DNA from: Diadema setosum
Taxonomy: Eukaryota; Echinodermata; Echinoidea; Diadematoida; Diadematidae
Direction of reading: 5' to 3'
DNA: 64,000 nt
NCBI RefSeq assembly: GCF_964275005.1
Contig: NC_092697.1
Location: 19,814,138-19,878,137 of the forward strand
Shown here: piece by piece, positions 34,505 to 46,049 of the stretch
How the letters are laid out: each line of letters starts with the position of its first letter
Numbering within the stretch: the first letter of the stretch is position 1
Position numbers and translations under genes: made by a program
The notes under the pieces: model-generated
What the model was told of the DNA's origin: nothing
The model's input: the letters and a program-made list of their open reading frames with translations, nothing else
Database searches by the model: none

Positions 34505-37127
34505 ATGAAATACAGCGTGATGTCAGATACATTTGAGAGTGTATTTATCGAGGTCAAAACTCCAAACAAAGGTAATATTATAATTGGGGAGATTTATCGA
34601 CCCCCAAGCTCAAACCCTGCTGAATTTTTAGAGTTATTCTGCGGCCTTATCTCGAACACTTATTTTGACAGTAAGACATGTTTTGTCATGGGTGATTTTA
34701 ATCTCAATCTCCTTAATTACAGTGATAATCCCTTATGCGCAGATTTTCTTAATCTTATGTTGTCGAAATCATTTATTCCCCTTATAAGGAAACCGACTCG
34801 AATAACTGATGATGTATCTACTCTTATTGACAACATTTTTGTAAATGATTCATTTTCTGACATTACATCTGGCATAATAGTTTCTGACGTCACTGATCAT
34901 TTCCCAATTTACGCCCTTGTGTCCAGTTTTATGACTGCTAATGTTTCTCACACCCACAACCCAGGTATTCGTGTAATGTCTGAATCCAACCTTAATAAAC
35001 TTAGGGAGAAATTAAGTTCAGAGGATTGGTCCACCGTATACAGTCAAAGCAACATTGATTTAGCCTTTGACAATTTTATGAATATTTTGATTGCTAATTA
35101 TGATTCTTGTGTTCCTCTCCGAAGAACTCACCATTCTAATTGTAAAAAAGTACCACGACAACCATGGGTTACAAAATCTCTTCTCAGTCCATTAACCGCA
35201 AGAATAAATTTTTTCATAAGTATTGTAAAGATCCATCCCCTTTAAATAAATTAAGATATGTTCGTTATCGGAATATATTGACATCCATAATACATATAGC
35301 CAAGCGAAATTATTTTTCCCGACAATTTGTTAAATATAAATCTGATGTGAAGAGTACGTGGAAGGTGATTAATGAGGCGCTCAAACATAAAAATAATACT
35401 GATCCTCCTAAATATATTTCAGTGGACGGCTGCCAGATTAACGACCCGGTCAATATGACGGAATCTTTCAATGATTATTTTGCAACTCTTGGTCCACATC
35501 TTGCCAGTAAAATCCCGAAATCATCAACTGAATTCTATAGATACTTAGGTAATAGAAATTTGCAATCAATATTTTTTGAACCTATTGCTGAAGAAAAAAT
35601 CATAGATATTATTAAGAATTTGAACGATAAAAAAAGTTCAGGATATGATGAAATTACAAATTTTCTTTTAAAAAATGTTTTAAACGAAATCATTACTCCT
35701 CTTACGTACATTTTCAATCAATCCTTATTTAATGGTAAAGTCCCCAATAAGATGAAGGTCGCAAAAGTTGTCCCTATCTTTAAGAAGGGACAGAAAGATT
35801 TGGTGAATAATTACCGACCAATTTCTTTGTTGACTTCAATCTCTAAAATTCTTGAAAGGGTGGTTTACACACGATTATTAAAATTTCTCACAAATCATAA
35901 CATTCTGTCGGATTCTCAGTTTGGTTTTAGAAAACATTACAACACAACCCATGCTTTACTTACTTTTATAGACAAGGTAGCTCATGCCATAGATAGTTTT
36001 GAACATACAATTGGAGTTTTTCTTGATTTTTCTAAAGCTTTCGACACGATAGGTCATGAAATCTTGTTTTATAAATTGTGTCACTATGGAATCCGCGGTA
36101 CCCCCTTAGAATGGTTTAAGAGTTATTTAACAGAAAGAAAGCAATTTGTTAATATCAATAGCCGTGATTGGCAATTAAAGCCTATTTCATGTGGAGTCCC
36201 GCAGGGCTCCCTCTTGGGCCCACTTTTATTTATCGTATACATAAACGATCTTCCAAAATCATCGCAAATTTTGTCATTCATTTGTTTCGCCGATGACACA
36301 AGCTTGTTTTTTTCACATCGAGACCCTAATGCACTAATAAATATGATGAATACTGAGCTCAGGTCCGTGCAATTTATGCGAACATTTATGCGAACAAATT
36401 ATCCTTGAACATAGAAAAAACTCATTATATGGTATTTAGTAATTCTTTGAATGTTGTTCCATATGATATCAAAATAAATGATTTATGTTTAAAGCAGATT
36501 AATAACACAAAGTTTTTAGGGCTTTGGATTGACCAAGAATTATCGTGGGAAACTCATGTTAATTTTGTAAGTAAAATTTTGTCTAGAAATATTGGCATTT
36601 TGAATAAACTCAAACATTTCTTTCCTGTTCATATTTTGCAGAGTATATATTCTTGTTTTATATCTCCACACTTCAATTATGGAATTTTGGCGTGGGGAAA
36701 TGCAATTCACTCATTACTAGATTCCCTTCTCCGTATTCAAAAGCGTGCAATAAGAATCATAAACCACGCCGGATATTTTGCCCATACCAATTGTTTTTTC
36801 CATCAAAACAGAATTCTGAAAATTTCAGACTTATTTTCTTATAATCTCGGAATTTTTATGTTTAAACTAACAACTAATGAATTACCATCTGTTTTTATCC
36901 ACATGTTCAAAAGGAATCGTTCTATCCACTGTTATCCCACTCGCCAGAGTGACGCCTATCACCTTCCCCGTACTCGCACTCTTTTTGCAAAGAAGACAAT
37001 TATATTTACTGGACCCAGATATTGGAATGATCTCCCTCTAGATATCACTTCTTCCTTATCCTTATTCACCTTCAAACGCAAATTAAAACAGTTATTACTT
37101 AGTGGATACACACTACCAAGCCTTTAG
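34505..37127 (+). pseudogene. LINE endonuclease-reverse transcriptase ORF2, two frameshifts
   Basis: Three consecutive frames make one protein. 34,505-35,245 has the C-terminal half of an AP-type endonuclease (IYRPPSS, VMGDFNLN, DVTDHFP). From about 35,190 the frame shifts into 35,164-36,408 with the reverse transcriptase (KSSGYDEI, VVPIFKKG, NYRPISLL, VFLDFSKAFDTI, GVPQGSLLGPLLF, and the catalytic FADDTSLFF). At about 36,370-36,405 it shifts again into 36,405-37,127 (TKFLGLWID, AWGNA, LLRIQKRAIRII, RYWNDLP, FKRKLK). A tandem duplication of ATTTATGCGAAC sits at the second shift. Catalytic residues are intact, so decay is recent. The endonuclease N-terminus is missing because of 5' truncation. 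Confidence 0.9.
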
Positions 37128-37645
37128 CAACCTTTTTATGCTCCCAGTCTTTTGTCCTTGTCCTCAGCACCAAGTTATTCAAGTGATTTCATGGTACCGA
37201 TACATCTTATAATATAGCATTTTTGTTATTCAAACACTGCGAGATTTGTATGCAGTCTGCTTTGCGCGATATGTATGTGGTTTATTAGTTTATTACTCAT
37301 CGATTTTTTGTACTGGTGTAATTTTAGTTGGTCAAGACAAACAAATCCGTTCTCCGTGTAAAATTATATGCCTATGAACTCGGGAACCTACAGTTTTACA
37401 GTTTTACAAGCTTTAAAGCTTAAAACCTACAGTTTTACAAGCTTTAAAGCTTTTATGTAGGCCCCATCATATTTCTTATACTTACTAGTGACATTTTCAT
37501 ACGATGTGACCATGTACATTTGTGTCAAGTATATTTTCTTTTTCTTTTTCTTCTACAATCAAAAGACATGATTGTATATATTTTGTACTCTTGTTTTGTC
37601 AATAATTTTGTAATGTCATCATTGAGAAAATGGAAATATGAAATA
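34505..37645 (+). mobile_element. 5'-truncated CR1/L2-like LINE with 3' UTR
   Basis: The element body starts in the middle of an endonuclease domain, carries the whole reverse transcriptase and C-terminal region to 37,127, and then a ~500-bp 3' UTR. The UTR holds a tandem duplication of ACAGTTTTACAAGCTTTAAAGCTT (about 37,380-37,452) and ends near GGAAATATGAAATAAATG. Truncation at the 5' end is usual for target-primed reverse transcription. No target-site duplication was found. Confidence 0.8.
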
Positions 37646-37886
37646 AATGTAAAAAGCACAAAATAAAAAGTACCAAAGGGAATGGATATAACATTTACCA
37701 TGAATGCTATATACCTTCCCATACGCACGATCAAGAATAAAAGAGGCCACTTAGCAAAATCAAACCAAAGTCCCATTGCATTTTATCAAGCAACAGTGTC
37801 TTTCTTCACAATATTCTACGCAAGAAAGGAGCAACCTTGGGGGACGTTAAACAATCGGGCTTCCAAACCAGCACAATATTTCTTAA

Positions 37887-38985
37887 CCCTATAAAGCTCA
37901 AGGGGGGGGGGGGCACATTACTTAGCCCTATAAAGCCCAAGGGGGGGGGGCACATTACTTAACCCTATAAAAAGCCCATAAGGAGGGCACATTGTGCCCC
38001 CTCCCCTACCAGATTTGCATTTGCCACTCCTTCGCCCTCAATTCAATCATTTCAACCAAACTTGGTGACTTTTCCTAAAATCTTATCGCGAAAATGTCGA
38101 TATATAATGTAGTTATATTTGATTTTGCTGGTTGCCATGGCAACCATTAACTGACAACCATGTCAGATTTTGCGTATTTTTCTGTTCCAATTTCAATCAA
38201 CAATATTATAGTGTATGAAATGGGAATTTCTTGGCTTAAATTTGCTGAAGAAGCAAAATGTGAAGTAATTATGGCCCTGAAATGTTTTTCCTATTATTTC
38301 CTTTGTGTTTATGTGACAAAGGCAAAAAACAATATATAAAATAACGATAATAGAAAAGAACAGTATTTTCCAAAGATTGTCATTCTATTTTGTGTCATTT
38401 TGATTCCTTCACCCAAGTTATGCCTCTTTTTTTTTCTTATTATCAATCTGCAAATTGAAAATTCCAATGTTATGGAAATATGAAATGTGATAACAGTACA
38501 TGTGCCTACCCCAAACAATACATCACAGGTCTCATTATATATTTCTTTATATTGTTATGAATAGCGCCCCTATGTGGTGACCTTGAGATATTTCAACCAT
38601 AACAAACAATTAGATTTGACTTGCCTATCATTTGTGGCAAATATGAAAATGATTGGTCAATAATAAGACATGTATACTGGAGATAAGGAAATTATACAGA
38701 AAAATCATGTTAATTACATTTTTAGAGGGAGACCAAACTCACAGCTGAAAAATCATGTTTAAGCATATTCCCTATGTATTTCCTTATATTTTGGTCAATA
38801 GCGCCCTCCGTGGGTGACCTTGAGAAAATTCAAATGTGAGGTCATGTAGAGTATGAGCTGCTCCACCCATGTGCCAAATATGACGATGATATATCAAAGT
38901 AACAAAGTTATATAGGGTGGCATAATGTACTACCCCCCCCCCCCCTTGGCCTGGGAAGGGTCAAAATAGCTTGGGCTTTATAGGG
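37887..38985. mobile_element. non-autonomous piggyBac-type element
   Basis: TTAA at 37,883-37,886 and 38,986-38,989 flank CCCTATAAAGCTCAAGG and CTTGGGCTTTATAGGG, which are inverted. TTAA duplication and a CCCT terminus fit piggyBac. The left end repeats the motif CCCTATAAAGCCCAAG + G-run + GCACATTACTTA three times (37,884-37,985). The interior has no transposase. It carries near-duplicate blocks around TTATATxTTTCxTTATATTxTGxTxAATAGCGCCC at about 38,540 and 38,775. Confidence 0.85.
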
Positions 38986-38989
38986 TTAA

Positions 38990-39503
38990 ATGAGGTGGCC
39001 CGAGGTCTAAGTTTCTAATGGTCCCGGGCCATCGCTAATATCGAGAATATTTGCCTTTATAACCCAATAACACAATACACCATTATACAAGCACATTGTC
39101 TATCTTGCCTGACTTCAGTGAAAGCTTACTCGCCTAATATCTTTACAAAGGAAGTTTCTCACACTACGACTGCATTCTTGATAATTTTATCTACTGGCGT
39201 TTTTGATCAGATTTTGTCCCTGCAGGTTAAACTAAACTTAATTTTATACAAAGATACACACGGCTCTTTTCAAAGAATTCTGTGATGATTGCCACTTGTT
39301 AGTGAACTCTTTCACCTTCGATTATAAAATACAGGTAACTGCCCGTGCAAGTCATATCATGCGCTGCAATTCTCTTAAAGTAATTTCCGAGTCAGAATCA
39401 GACACGTGATGCATTTTGTGAAATACAATAATTATTTTCATGATACCATCTTCTTGGAAAAACACAATGTTTACCCTCGATATGTTCGGAATGGGAACAA
39501 CAT
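38990..39503. other. no gene recognised
   Basis: About 500 bases of AT-rich sequence without repeat or coding structure that I can identify. Confidence 0.4.
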
Positions 39504-40160
39504 TTGGATAGTCCCCATGAAACTGTTGAAATGGAAAAGTATGACAGTATGACATTTCGTTTCACTCTGAATATTGGTTTGAGATATTTTCAGTATAAGA
39601 TATTAGATAGGATTTTGTTTTTAAACAAGCAACTGTATAAGATGAAAAAAGTCAGAAGTGATAAATGCTCGTTTTGTAAAGAGTTGGAAGACATTGTACC
39701 TTTTATGAATGTGAGACTAGTAAGTCAATTGATAAAGAAAAAGAAAATGTATAGATGAAGGTTCCAGATCACAGATAAAGTTTAGTCTGGATGATATTAT
39801 TTTTGGTTTTAAAGAAAAAAGAAACGACGCTTTAAACAGTGTTGTGATTTTGATTAAGCAACTATTGTTTATACAAAAGTTATAGAACAAAGTTCCTAAG
39901 GTAAACTCTATGAAGAAAAAAAATATTGAATATTATGCAAATGAGAGATATATTTATTCTGTGTCGGGTACTCTTAACAAGTTAGATTTAAAGTGGCAGT
40001 CACTCCAACTATTTTGTTTGTGTAAGAGATAACGAGAAAAAGGCTATAAAGAAAATAAATTGAGATTACGGCTGAAGATTATGTGTTGTGTTGTGTTGAC
40101 ACTGAGACAATATGATAGTCCATGGAGGGCTAAAGAGTTTGGAAAGAAATGAAACTGTTA
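39504..40160 (+). pseudogene. L1/Tx1-like LINE C-terminal fragment
   Basis: The frame contains FRFTLNIGLRYFQYKILDRILF, then LYKMKKVRSDKCSFCKELED, the C-terminal zinc-knuckle region of L1/Tx1-type ORF2. The same region with similar wording is present in the LINE at 59,430-59,560. After a frameshift, further fragments (IEYYANERYIYSVSG, LNKLDLKWQS) extend to about 40,100. Only this 3' end is present. Confidence 0.65.
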
Positions 40161-40835
40161 CATCATAGTCTCGTAAGATGTAAGCATTTGTTCTGAGGTA
40201 TTTCTTTCTTTCTTTTTTTCTTTTTTTGCTAGGGGGACACCGGTTCCACTCTTTATATGATTCTGAAGGAATTCAGAGCAATATTTGTCTTAACCCGAGG
40301 TCGAGCCTGGAAGAGCACCTGGACAAATAAAATCAAAATTTAGCTCTTTGGCTACAATGATCAAGGAATGTTTTAGATTGTTTAGATTTTATTGACTCTT
40401 CCGACCCCATTCCGGGGTATGAGAGTACAACACATAAATACAAGATATGGTCATTACAATATCAAAGAATATACGTTTGTGATATATTACAGTGATGTAT
40501 ATAAAATAGTCTATACCTACTAAACATATATACAGTGATACACACATTGGCAAGCAAGGTTAAGTAATCGTATGAACCATACGATCAAACAATCGTAACA
40601 TACAAATACTATAGATCGAGTATCACTGGATGCTTAATTTTTCTACCACTACGACTTACAATATTTTCTTTCTTGACTTAAGTACACTCAACTTGTTCAG
40701 GCTTCTGCAAATATGCAAAATATGACATGATCAGCCTCACAAATAATATTAATCTTTTAAGCTGTCCTAAATGCGAACATGAAAATAATCTGGACATGTG
40801 TACTGAGCAAGGACGTTCAACCAAATAATAATTGC

Positions 40836-41250
40836 TTAAATATAACTGTCTTTCCTTTTCAAAGAAGGGGCATACGAAAACATAGTCAAATTCATCACCT
40901 GTTTCATGTCTATCACAACAAGGGCATTGAACATCCCTTTCATCAATGACTGTACAAATCTTCTATTATTGACTGGCAACTGATTTGAACTACATCTAAA
41001 ACGGCTCAATGAAATTCTATTCCTCTTACTCAACTGGACTAAATACCTTTCAAAGAGACTTTTCGTCGTAAAAATCCTATAATTTAAACATACTCTATTT
41101 GACCAAACGTTTGCCATCAAATCCTGTTTTGCACAAGAAATGAGAGACCAATACCTTTGAAACAAGAATAATATATACTACTATACAACTGTACGAACTT
41201 CGATTTTAAAGCAACAAAATCATGGTATGGAACTGCTTTGCTATTGGCTT
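40836..41250 (-). pseudogene. LINE C-terminal zinc-knuckle fragment
   Basis: On the minus strand SLSRFRCSSNQLPVNNRRF is followed, after one frameshift near 40,940, by a CPCC ... H ... DEFDYVFVCPFFEKER phrase. This is the CxxC-x-H-x-C knuckle plus CP motif found at the end of many non-LTR ORF2 proteins. Upstream residues (FVQLYSS, CFKGIGLSF) fit the same family. It faces the opposite way to the fragment at 39.5-40.2 kb. Confidence 0.6.
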
Positions 41251-41259
41251 ATTCACTGC

Positions 41260-41603
41260 AGAAGTTTGATGGCACCATGAATAAAAGATGAATACCTGGG
41301 GATCTTAATGAAAACCTGAAAGGGTCAGCTTGGATCTTCACCCAGCATGACAATTTCAATGGCCCAGAATATTAAATAAAATTATAGTACAATATTGGCA
41401 GGTTTAAGAATAACAATGGCAAGAAGAAGGAGTGTACTTTTTAGAAAACCAGTGGACAAAATTCAAGAAGCATTAGAATCACTATATAAATATTGTACAT
41501 ATATGGTCCTTTTTTCCGTGCACCTATATCAAGTCATGAGCGACATTGTCATGTCACATTCCTCTCCTTGCCCACCATCATGCTTTGGATCACTGCGATA
41601 ACA

Positions 41604-41643
<40 letters not shown>

Positions 41644-42150
41644 TAATTATATATATATTTTTTTTTTCTTTGTGCAGTCATGAAATCATCGATTAATTTT
41701 AAAGAGTTATGATGCTTGCATTGAATATGATATAGTATATCTATAAACAAGGTGGGGATTTAAACAATGCTAATTATGTGGACATGCCAACATTATTAGA
41801 AAAACCTGATAACCCAGACAACGCACTGATCTCTATTGGTGAGGCAACGTTCTTTACCGTTTACTTCTGAAGTGATCATGACTGTCTCCCAATCAACGGC
41901 GTAAATCCGTACTGAGGAGTGGGGGGGGGGGGGACGGTCACCATCACCACGATTACAAGCCCATAACCGGACCGGGGGGGGGGGGGGGGGAAGAAGCTTG
42001 GTGCCCCCCCCCCCCACACACACACACTTTACAGGGACCGGATGTCCCACTCTTTTGCATGAAATATAAAGTGGGAGGAAAGTGGCAGCAAAAATATGAA
42101 GACTTTTTGTTCTTGTTGCTTTTTTTTTTTTTGCTTATCAGATGACTTTC
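41260..42150. other. low-complexity DNA, no gene
   Basis: Contains an A-run with (TA)n at 41,603-41,660 and long G-runs and C-runs at 41,922-42,015. A phrase near 41,330 reading SAWIFTQHDN could be a Tc1-type transposase remnant, but it is too short to call. Confidence 0.4.
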
Positions 42151-42229
42151 GGCGGAAATCAGACCTTAAAATATCAAGACATTTTTTGTTTTTTAAATAT
42201 CTGTGAGAGGGAGCGGAGCGACCGAACGG

Positions 42230-42330
42230 GGGAGGGTGTGTGTGTGTGGGGGGGGGTATCCCTCTCCCACACGAGGAAGATTTTGCATTTTCAGACCTGA
42301 AATTCAGCGATCTGGTGCACACTTTTGGTG
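42230..42330 (-). repeat. family A module, minus strand
   Basis: Reverse complement of the 11-kb module: GTATCCCTCTCCCACACGAGGA, then GATTTTGCATTTTCAGACCTGAAATTCAG, CGATCTGGTGCACACTTTTGGTGAAAATTTT (key parts only). It lies just left of the 165-bp satellite; other minus-strand copies lie just right of it at 46,070-46,290. Confidence 0.7.
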
Positions 42331-42539
42331 AAAATTTTATTTTCTTTTCTTAAAAGAAAAATAAGAAAATGAAATATTCACAATATATCATTGAAAGACT
42401 AAATCGTGGTATTTCAGCTCTTGCTCCGCCTGTGCGACATCACTGTGAAGGCCTACTAAATAATGGGGCCTATCACCGGCGTAGACAGGATTTGACCTAT
42501 AGGAGGAGCGGTTATGTGAGGGAGCGAAGCAAACGGGGG

Positions 42540-45500
42540 GGGGGGTATAAATCTTTTTGTATTGAAAATGTTGACATTTTTCAGTCCAAAAAACTGCCGT
42601 TTGTAGCTATATTTTCGCTTTGGAAATTAAGGGGGGGGGCACACCGGGTGCAACTGTTGTCAATCACTGGCAGCAACATCAGGAGAATGGCCGCTATTTG
42701 ATAGCGATTAAATGCGAGCGAGCTTGAAAATTTTGACATTCTACAGTCTAAAAACTGCCGTTTGTCGCTATACTTTTTCGCTTTGGAAATTAAGGGGGGG
42801 GGGGCGCGCTGGGCGCAACTGCTGTCAATCACTGGCAGCAACATCAGGAGAATGGCATAGCGGTCAAATGCGAGCGAGAGGAGCGAGCGAGCTTGAAAGT
42901 TTTGACATTTTACAGTCCAAAGACTGCCGTTTGTGGCTGTATTTTTTCGCTTTGGAAATTAAGGGGGACACACCGGGCAAAACTGCCGGCAATTACTGGC
43001 AGCAACATCAGGAGAATAGCATAACGAATAAATGCGAGCGAGCGAAGCGAGCGAGCTTGAAAAAATTTATATTTTACAGTCCCCCAAACTGTCCTTTATG
43101 GCTATATTTTTTCGCTTGGGAAATAAAGGGGGCGCACCGGGCGAAAACTGCTTGCAATTACTGGCAGCAACATCAGGAGAATGGCATAATGATTAAATGC
43201 GAGCGAGCGAAGCGAGCGAGCTTCAAATTTTTCACATTTTACAGTCCAAAAACTACCGTTCGTAGTTATAATCATTTTTCGCTTTGGAAATTAAGGGGGA
43301 CCGCACCGGGCGCAACTGCTGTCAATCACTGGCAGCAACATCAGGAGAATGGCATAGCGATTAAATGCGAGCGAGCGGAGCGAGCGAGCTTGAAAATTTT
43401 GACATTTTACAGTCCAAAGACTGCCATTTGTGGCTGTATTATTTCACTTTGGAAATTCTGACATTTTAGAGTCTAAAAACTGCCGTTTGTAGCTATACTT
43501 TTTCGCTTTGAAAGTTAAGGGGAGCCGCACCGGGCGCAACTGCTGGCAATCACTGGCAGCAACATCAGGAGAATGGCATAGCGGTTAAATGCGAGCGAGC
43601 GGAGCGAGCGAGCTTGAAAATTTTGACATTTTACAGTCCAAAGACTGCCATTTGTGGCTGTATTATTTCACTTTGGAAATAAAGGGGAGCGCACCGGGCG
43701 AAAACTACTGGCAATTACTGGCAGCAACATCAGGAGAATGGCATAATGATTAAATGCGAGCGAGCGAAGCGAGCGAGCTTGAAAATTTTCACATTTTAGA
43801 GTCTAAAAACTGCCGTTTGTAGCTATACTTTTTCGCTTTGAAAATTAAGGGGAGCCGCACCGGGCGCAACTGCTGGCAATCACTGGCAGCAACATCAGGA
43901 GAATGGCATAGCGGTTAAATGCGAGCGAGCGGAGCGAGCGAACTTGAAAATTTTGACATTTTACAGTCCAAAGACTGCCATTTGTGGCTGTATTATTTCA
44001 CTTTGGAAATAAAGGGGAGCGCACCGGGCGAAAACTGCTGGCAATAACTGGCAGCAACATCAGGAGAATGGCATAATGATTAAATGCGAGCTTCAAAATT
44101 TTCACATTTTACAGTCCCAAAACTACCGTTCGTAGCTATATTTTTCGCTTTGGAAATTAAGGGGGGCGCACCGGGCGCAACTGCTGTCAATCACTGGCAG
44201 CAACATCAGGAGAATGGCATAATGATTGAATGCGAGCGAGCTTCAAAATTTTCACATTTTACAGTCCCAAAACTGCCGTTCGTAGCTATATTTTTCGCTT
44301 TGGAAATTAAGGGGGGCGCACCGGGCGCAACTGCTGTCAATCACTGGCAGCAACATCAGGAGAATGGCATAATGATTGAATGCGAGCGAGCGGGTTACGC
44401 CATTTCCTGACCCACTTCATCTGACACACTCTTTCTGACACACTTTTTTTGCCATTCATTTTGTACACGGGGCAGTTTTCATGAGACGGCCTCTGTTATT
44501 GGCTACTGTGCTAATGAATATTCAACAGCCTTACGATTTTTTTTTCATAATGAGTCACTCGGTCTGATTCTGTGTCTGTGATTGGCTTTTAGCTATTGAA
44601 TTTAGCTAAAATAGTTATCGTTTAAAATAGTTATATAGTTTAAAATAGTTATAGTTATCGGCCAGCTACCTAGAGTGATAAACACGTTGCTGTTCAGCAA
44701 ATCACGTACGACTAACATGTTAGCGAGTGTCGAGCAACGCACGGCCAACCGGCCGATGGCGTGGGCCAGCTCCAAGGGATCAATGATAGAAAGTGTGCAC
44801 GTTCCCAGTCGATTGAGTATTTATATCACGCACATACATTTGAACAACCGACATTGGTCAAAGCTTTATGTCGCAAGTTTCAAGGTCCCTATCTATTGTT
44901 AGATTGAAGGAAACATTGATAAACTGATGATATTTATTTGATATATCAGACCCATCCGGACTAAAAACTTGCAAAATTTACTACATACCTTCTCGTGGAG
45001 TGCCTCACGTCATAATCGGTCTGTACGGGATCGAAAGTCCTGCAAGCTGCAGTTGCTGTGACGCGTTTTCCCCGTGCAGCCGTCGAGTGTTCCCCCTCAC
45101 TTCTTTACACTCGGATCGTTGTTTTTTCAGTGCTTTGTAACATTATGCTGATCTCTATGTGTAATGTACATGCCCTGTCGAGTACCGGTAGTCTATGGAC
45201 GTGCGATTTGCAATTGCAGTTCATTATCTGTAAAAAGCTTGTACTTTCAAATATATTCTTCTTCTTCGTTTCCAGCTTTTAACATTGCATCATACTATGT
45301 TTCGTACTACATTTGACGATTTATGCGGGTGAATTGTGTGCGACTGCGTATGTCGTCAATTTGTTTGCCATTTCACTCACCGACTGCCGTACTGCCATCA
45401 TCCAGGGACGTCTTGCACTGCGTGCGTGCGCTTCTATTTTGGTCTCACCTAGTACCTCCCTGCACCCATCACACGTGCAGTGTATGTATAGCGCGCAATT

Positions 45501-46040
45501 TAAGCAGCTGAAAAAAAAAAAAAAAAAAAAAGGTACTGGAAGCGCACGTAGTAGCAAGGCCTACACGTGGATGAGGTTAGAAATTGCCGCGCGCCTCCAG
45601 CTCACCAGCTCCTGGCCGCCTCTTATTGGCCGGCCTTGAGCGCGACGTTCGACAAGCCATACCGTAGTCTTGAATATTCATTAGCACAGTAGCCAATAAC
45701 AGAGGCCGTCTCATGAAAACTACCCCGTGTACAAAGTGAATGGCAAAAAAAAGTGTGTCAGAAAGAGTGTGTCAGATAAAGTGGGTCAGGAAATGGCGTA
45801 ACCCCGAGCGAGCTTCAAAATTTTCACATTTTACAGTCCCAAAACTGCCGTTCGTAGCTATATTTTTCGCTTTGGAAATTGAGGGGGGCACACCGGCCGA
45901 AAACTGCTGTCAGTCACTGGCAGCAACATCAGGAGAATGGCATTATGGTTGAATGCGAGCGAACGGAGGGAGCGAGCTTTAAAATTTTGATATTTTACAC
46001 TCCAAAAACTGCCGTTTGTAGCTATATTTTTCGCTTTTGT
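42540..46040 (+). repeat. 165-bp satellite array, about 12 units, split by a transposon
   Basis: The anchor CAGCAACATCAGGAGAA recurs at 42,671, 42,836, 43,000, 43,165, 43,333, 43,557, 43,722, 43,888, 44,052, 44,199, 44,349 and 45,922. The usual spacing is 164-168 bp; one unit has a ~59-bp internal duplication (43,450-43,510) and later units are 147-150 bp. Each unit carries a (GAGC)n/GAAGC block, ACATTTTACAGTCCAAA, TTTTTCGCTTTGGAAAT and CACCGGGCG. Units 43,557+43,722 and 43,888+44,052 form a ~331-bp higher-order repeat of almost identical pairs. Because 165 is divisible by 3, a 249-codon frame (42,712-43,461) stays open as a 55-residue peptide repeat; I treat that as a by-product. Confidence 0.93.
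44392..45804. mobile_element. long-TIR DNA transposon inserted in satellite
   Basis: The 1,413-bp element has ~134-bp terminal inverted repeats starting GGGTTACGCCATTTCCTGAC that differ at only a handful of positions. A 9-bp direct repeat CGAGCGAGC (44,383-44,391 and 45,805-45,813) flanks it, and the satellite resumes in register (GAGCGAGCTTCAAAATTTTC) on the right. The internal 1.1 kb has scattered short frames, none like a transposase, and a second CCGGCC-containing block near each inner TIR end. Long TIRs with a 9-bp duplication suggest a MULE-type non-autonomous element. The duplicated bases are themselves part of a short repeat, so its length is slightly ambiguous. Confidence 0.9.
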
Positions 46041-46049
46041 TTGTCCCAC

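Noticed and set aside
41290..41480. Tc1/mariner transposase remnant
   Set aside because: One short phrase (SAWIFTQHDN) resembles Tc1, but neither the catalytic context nor terminal repeats could be found.
42712..43461. 249-codon open frame as a repetitive protein gene
   Set aside because: It is fully explained by a 165-bp satellite whose length is divisible by three; no start context, splice sites or known domain.
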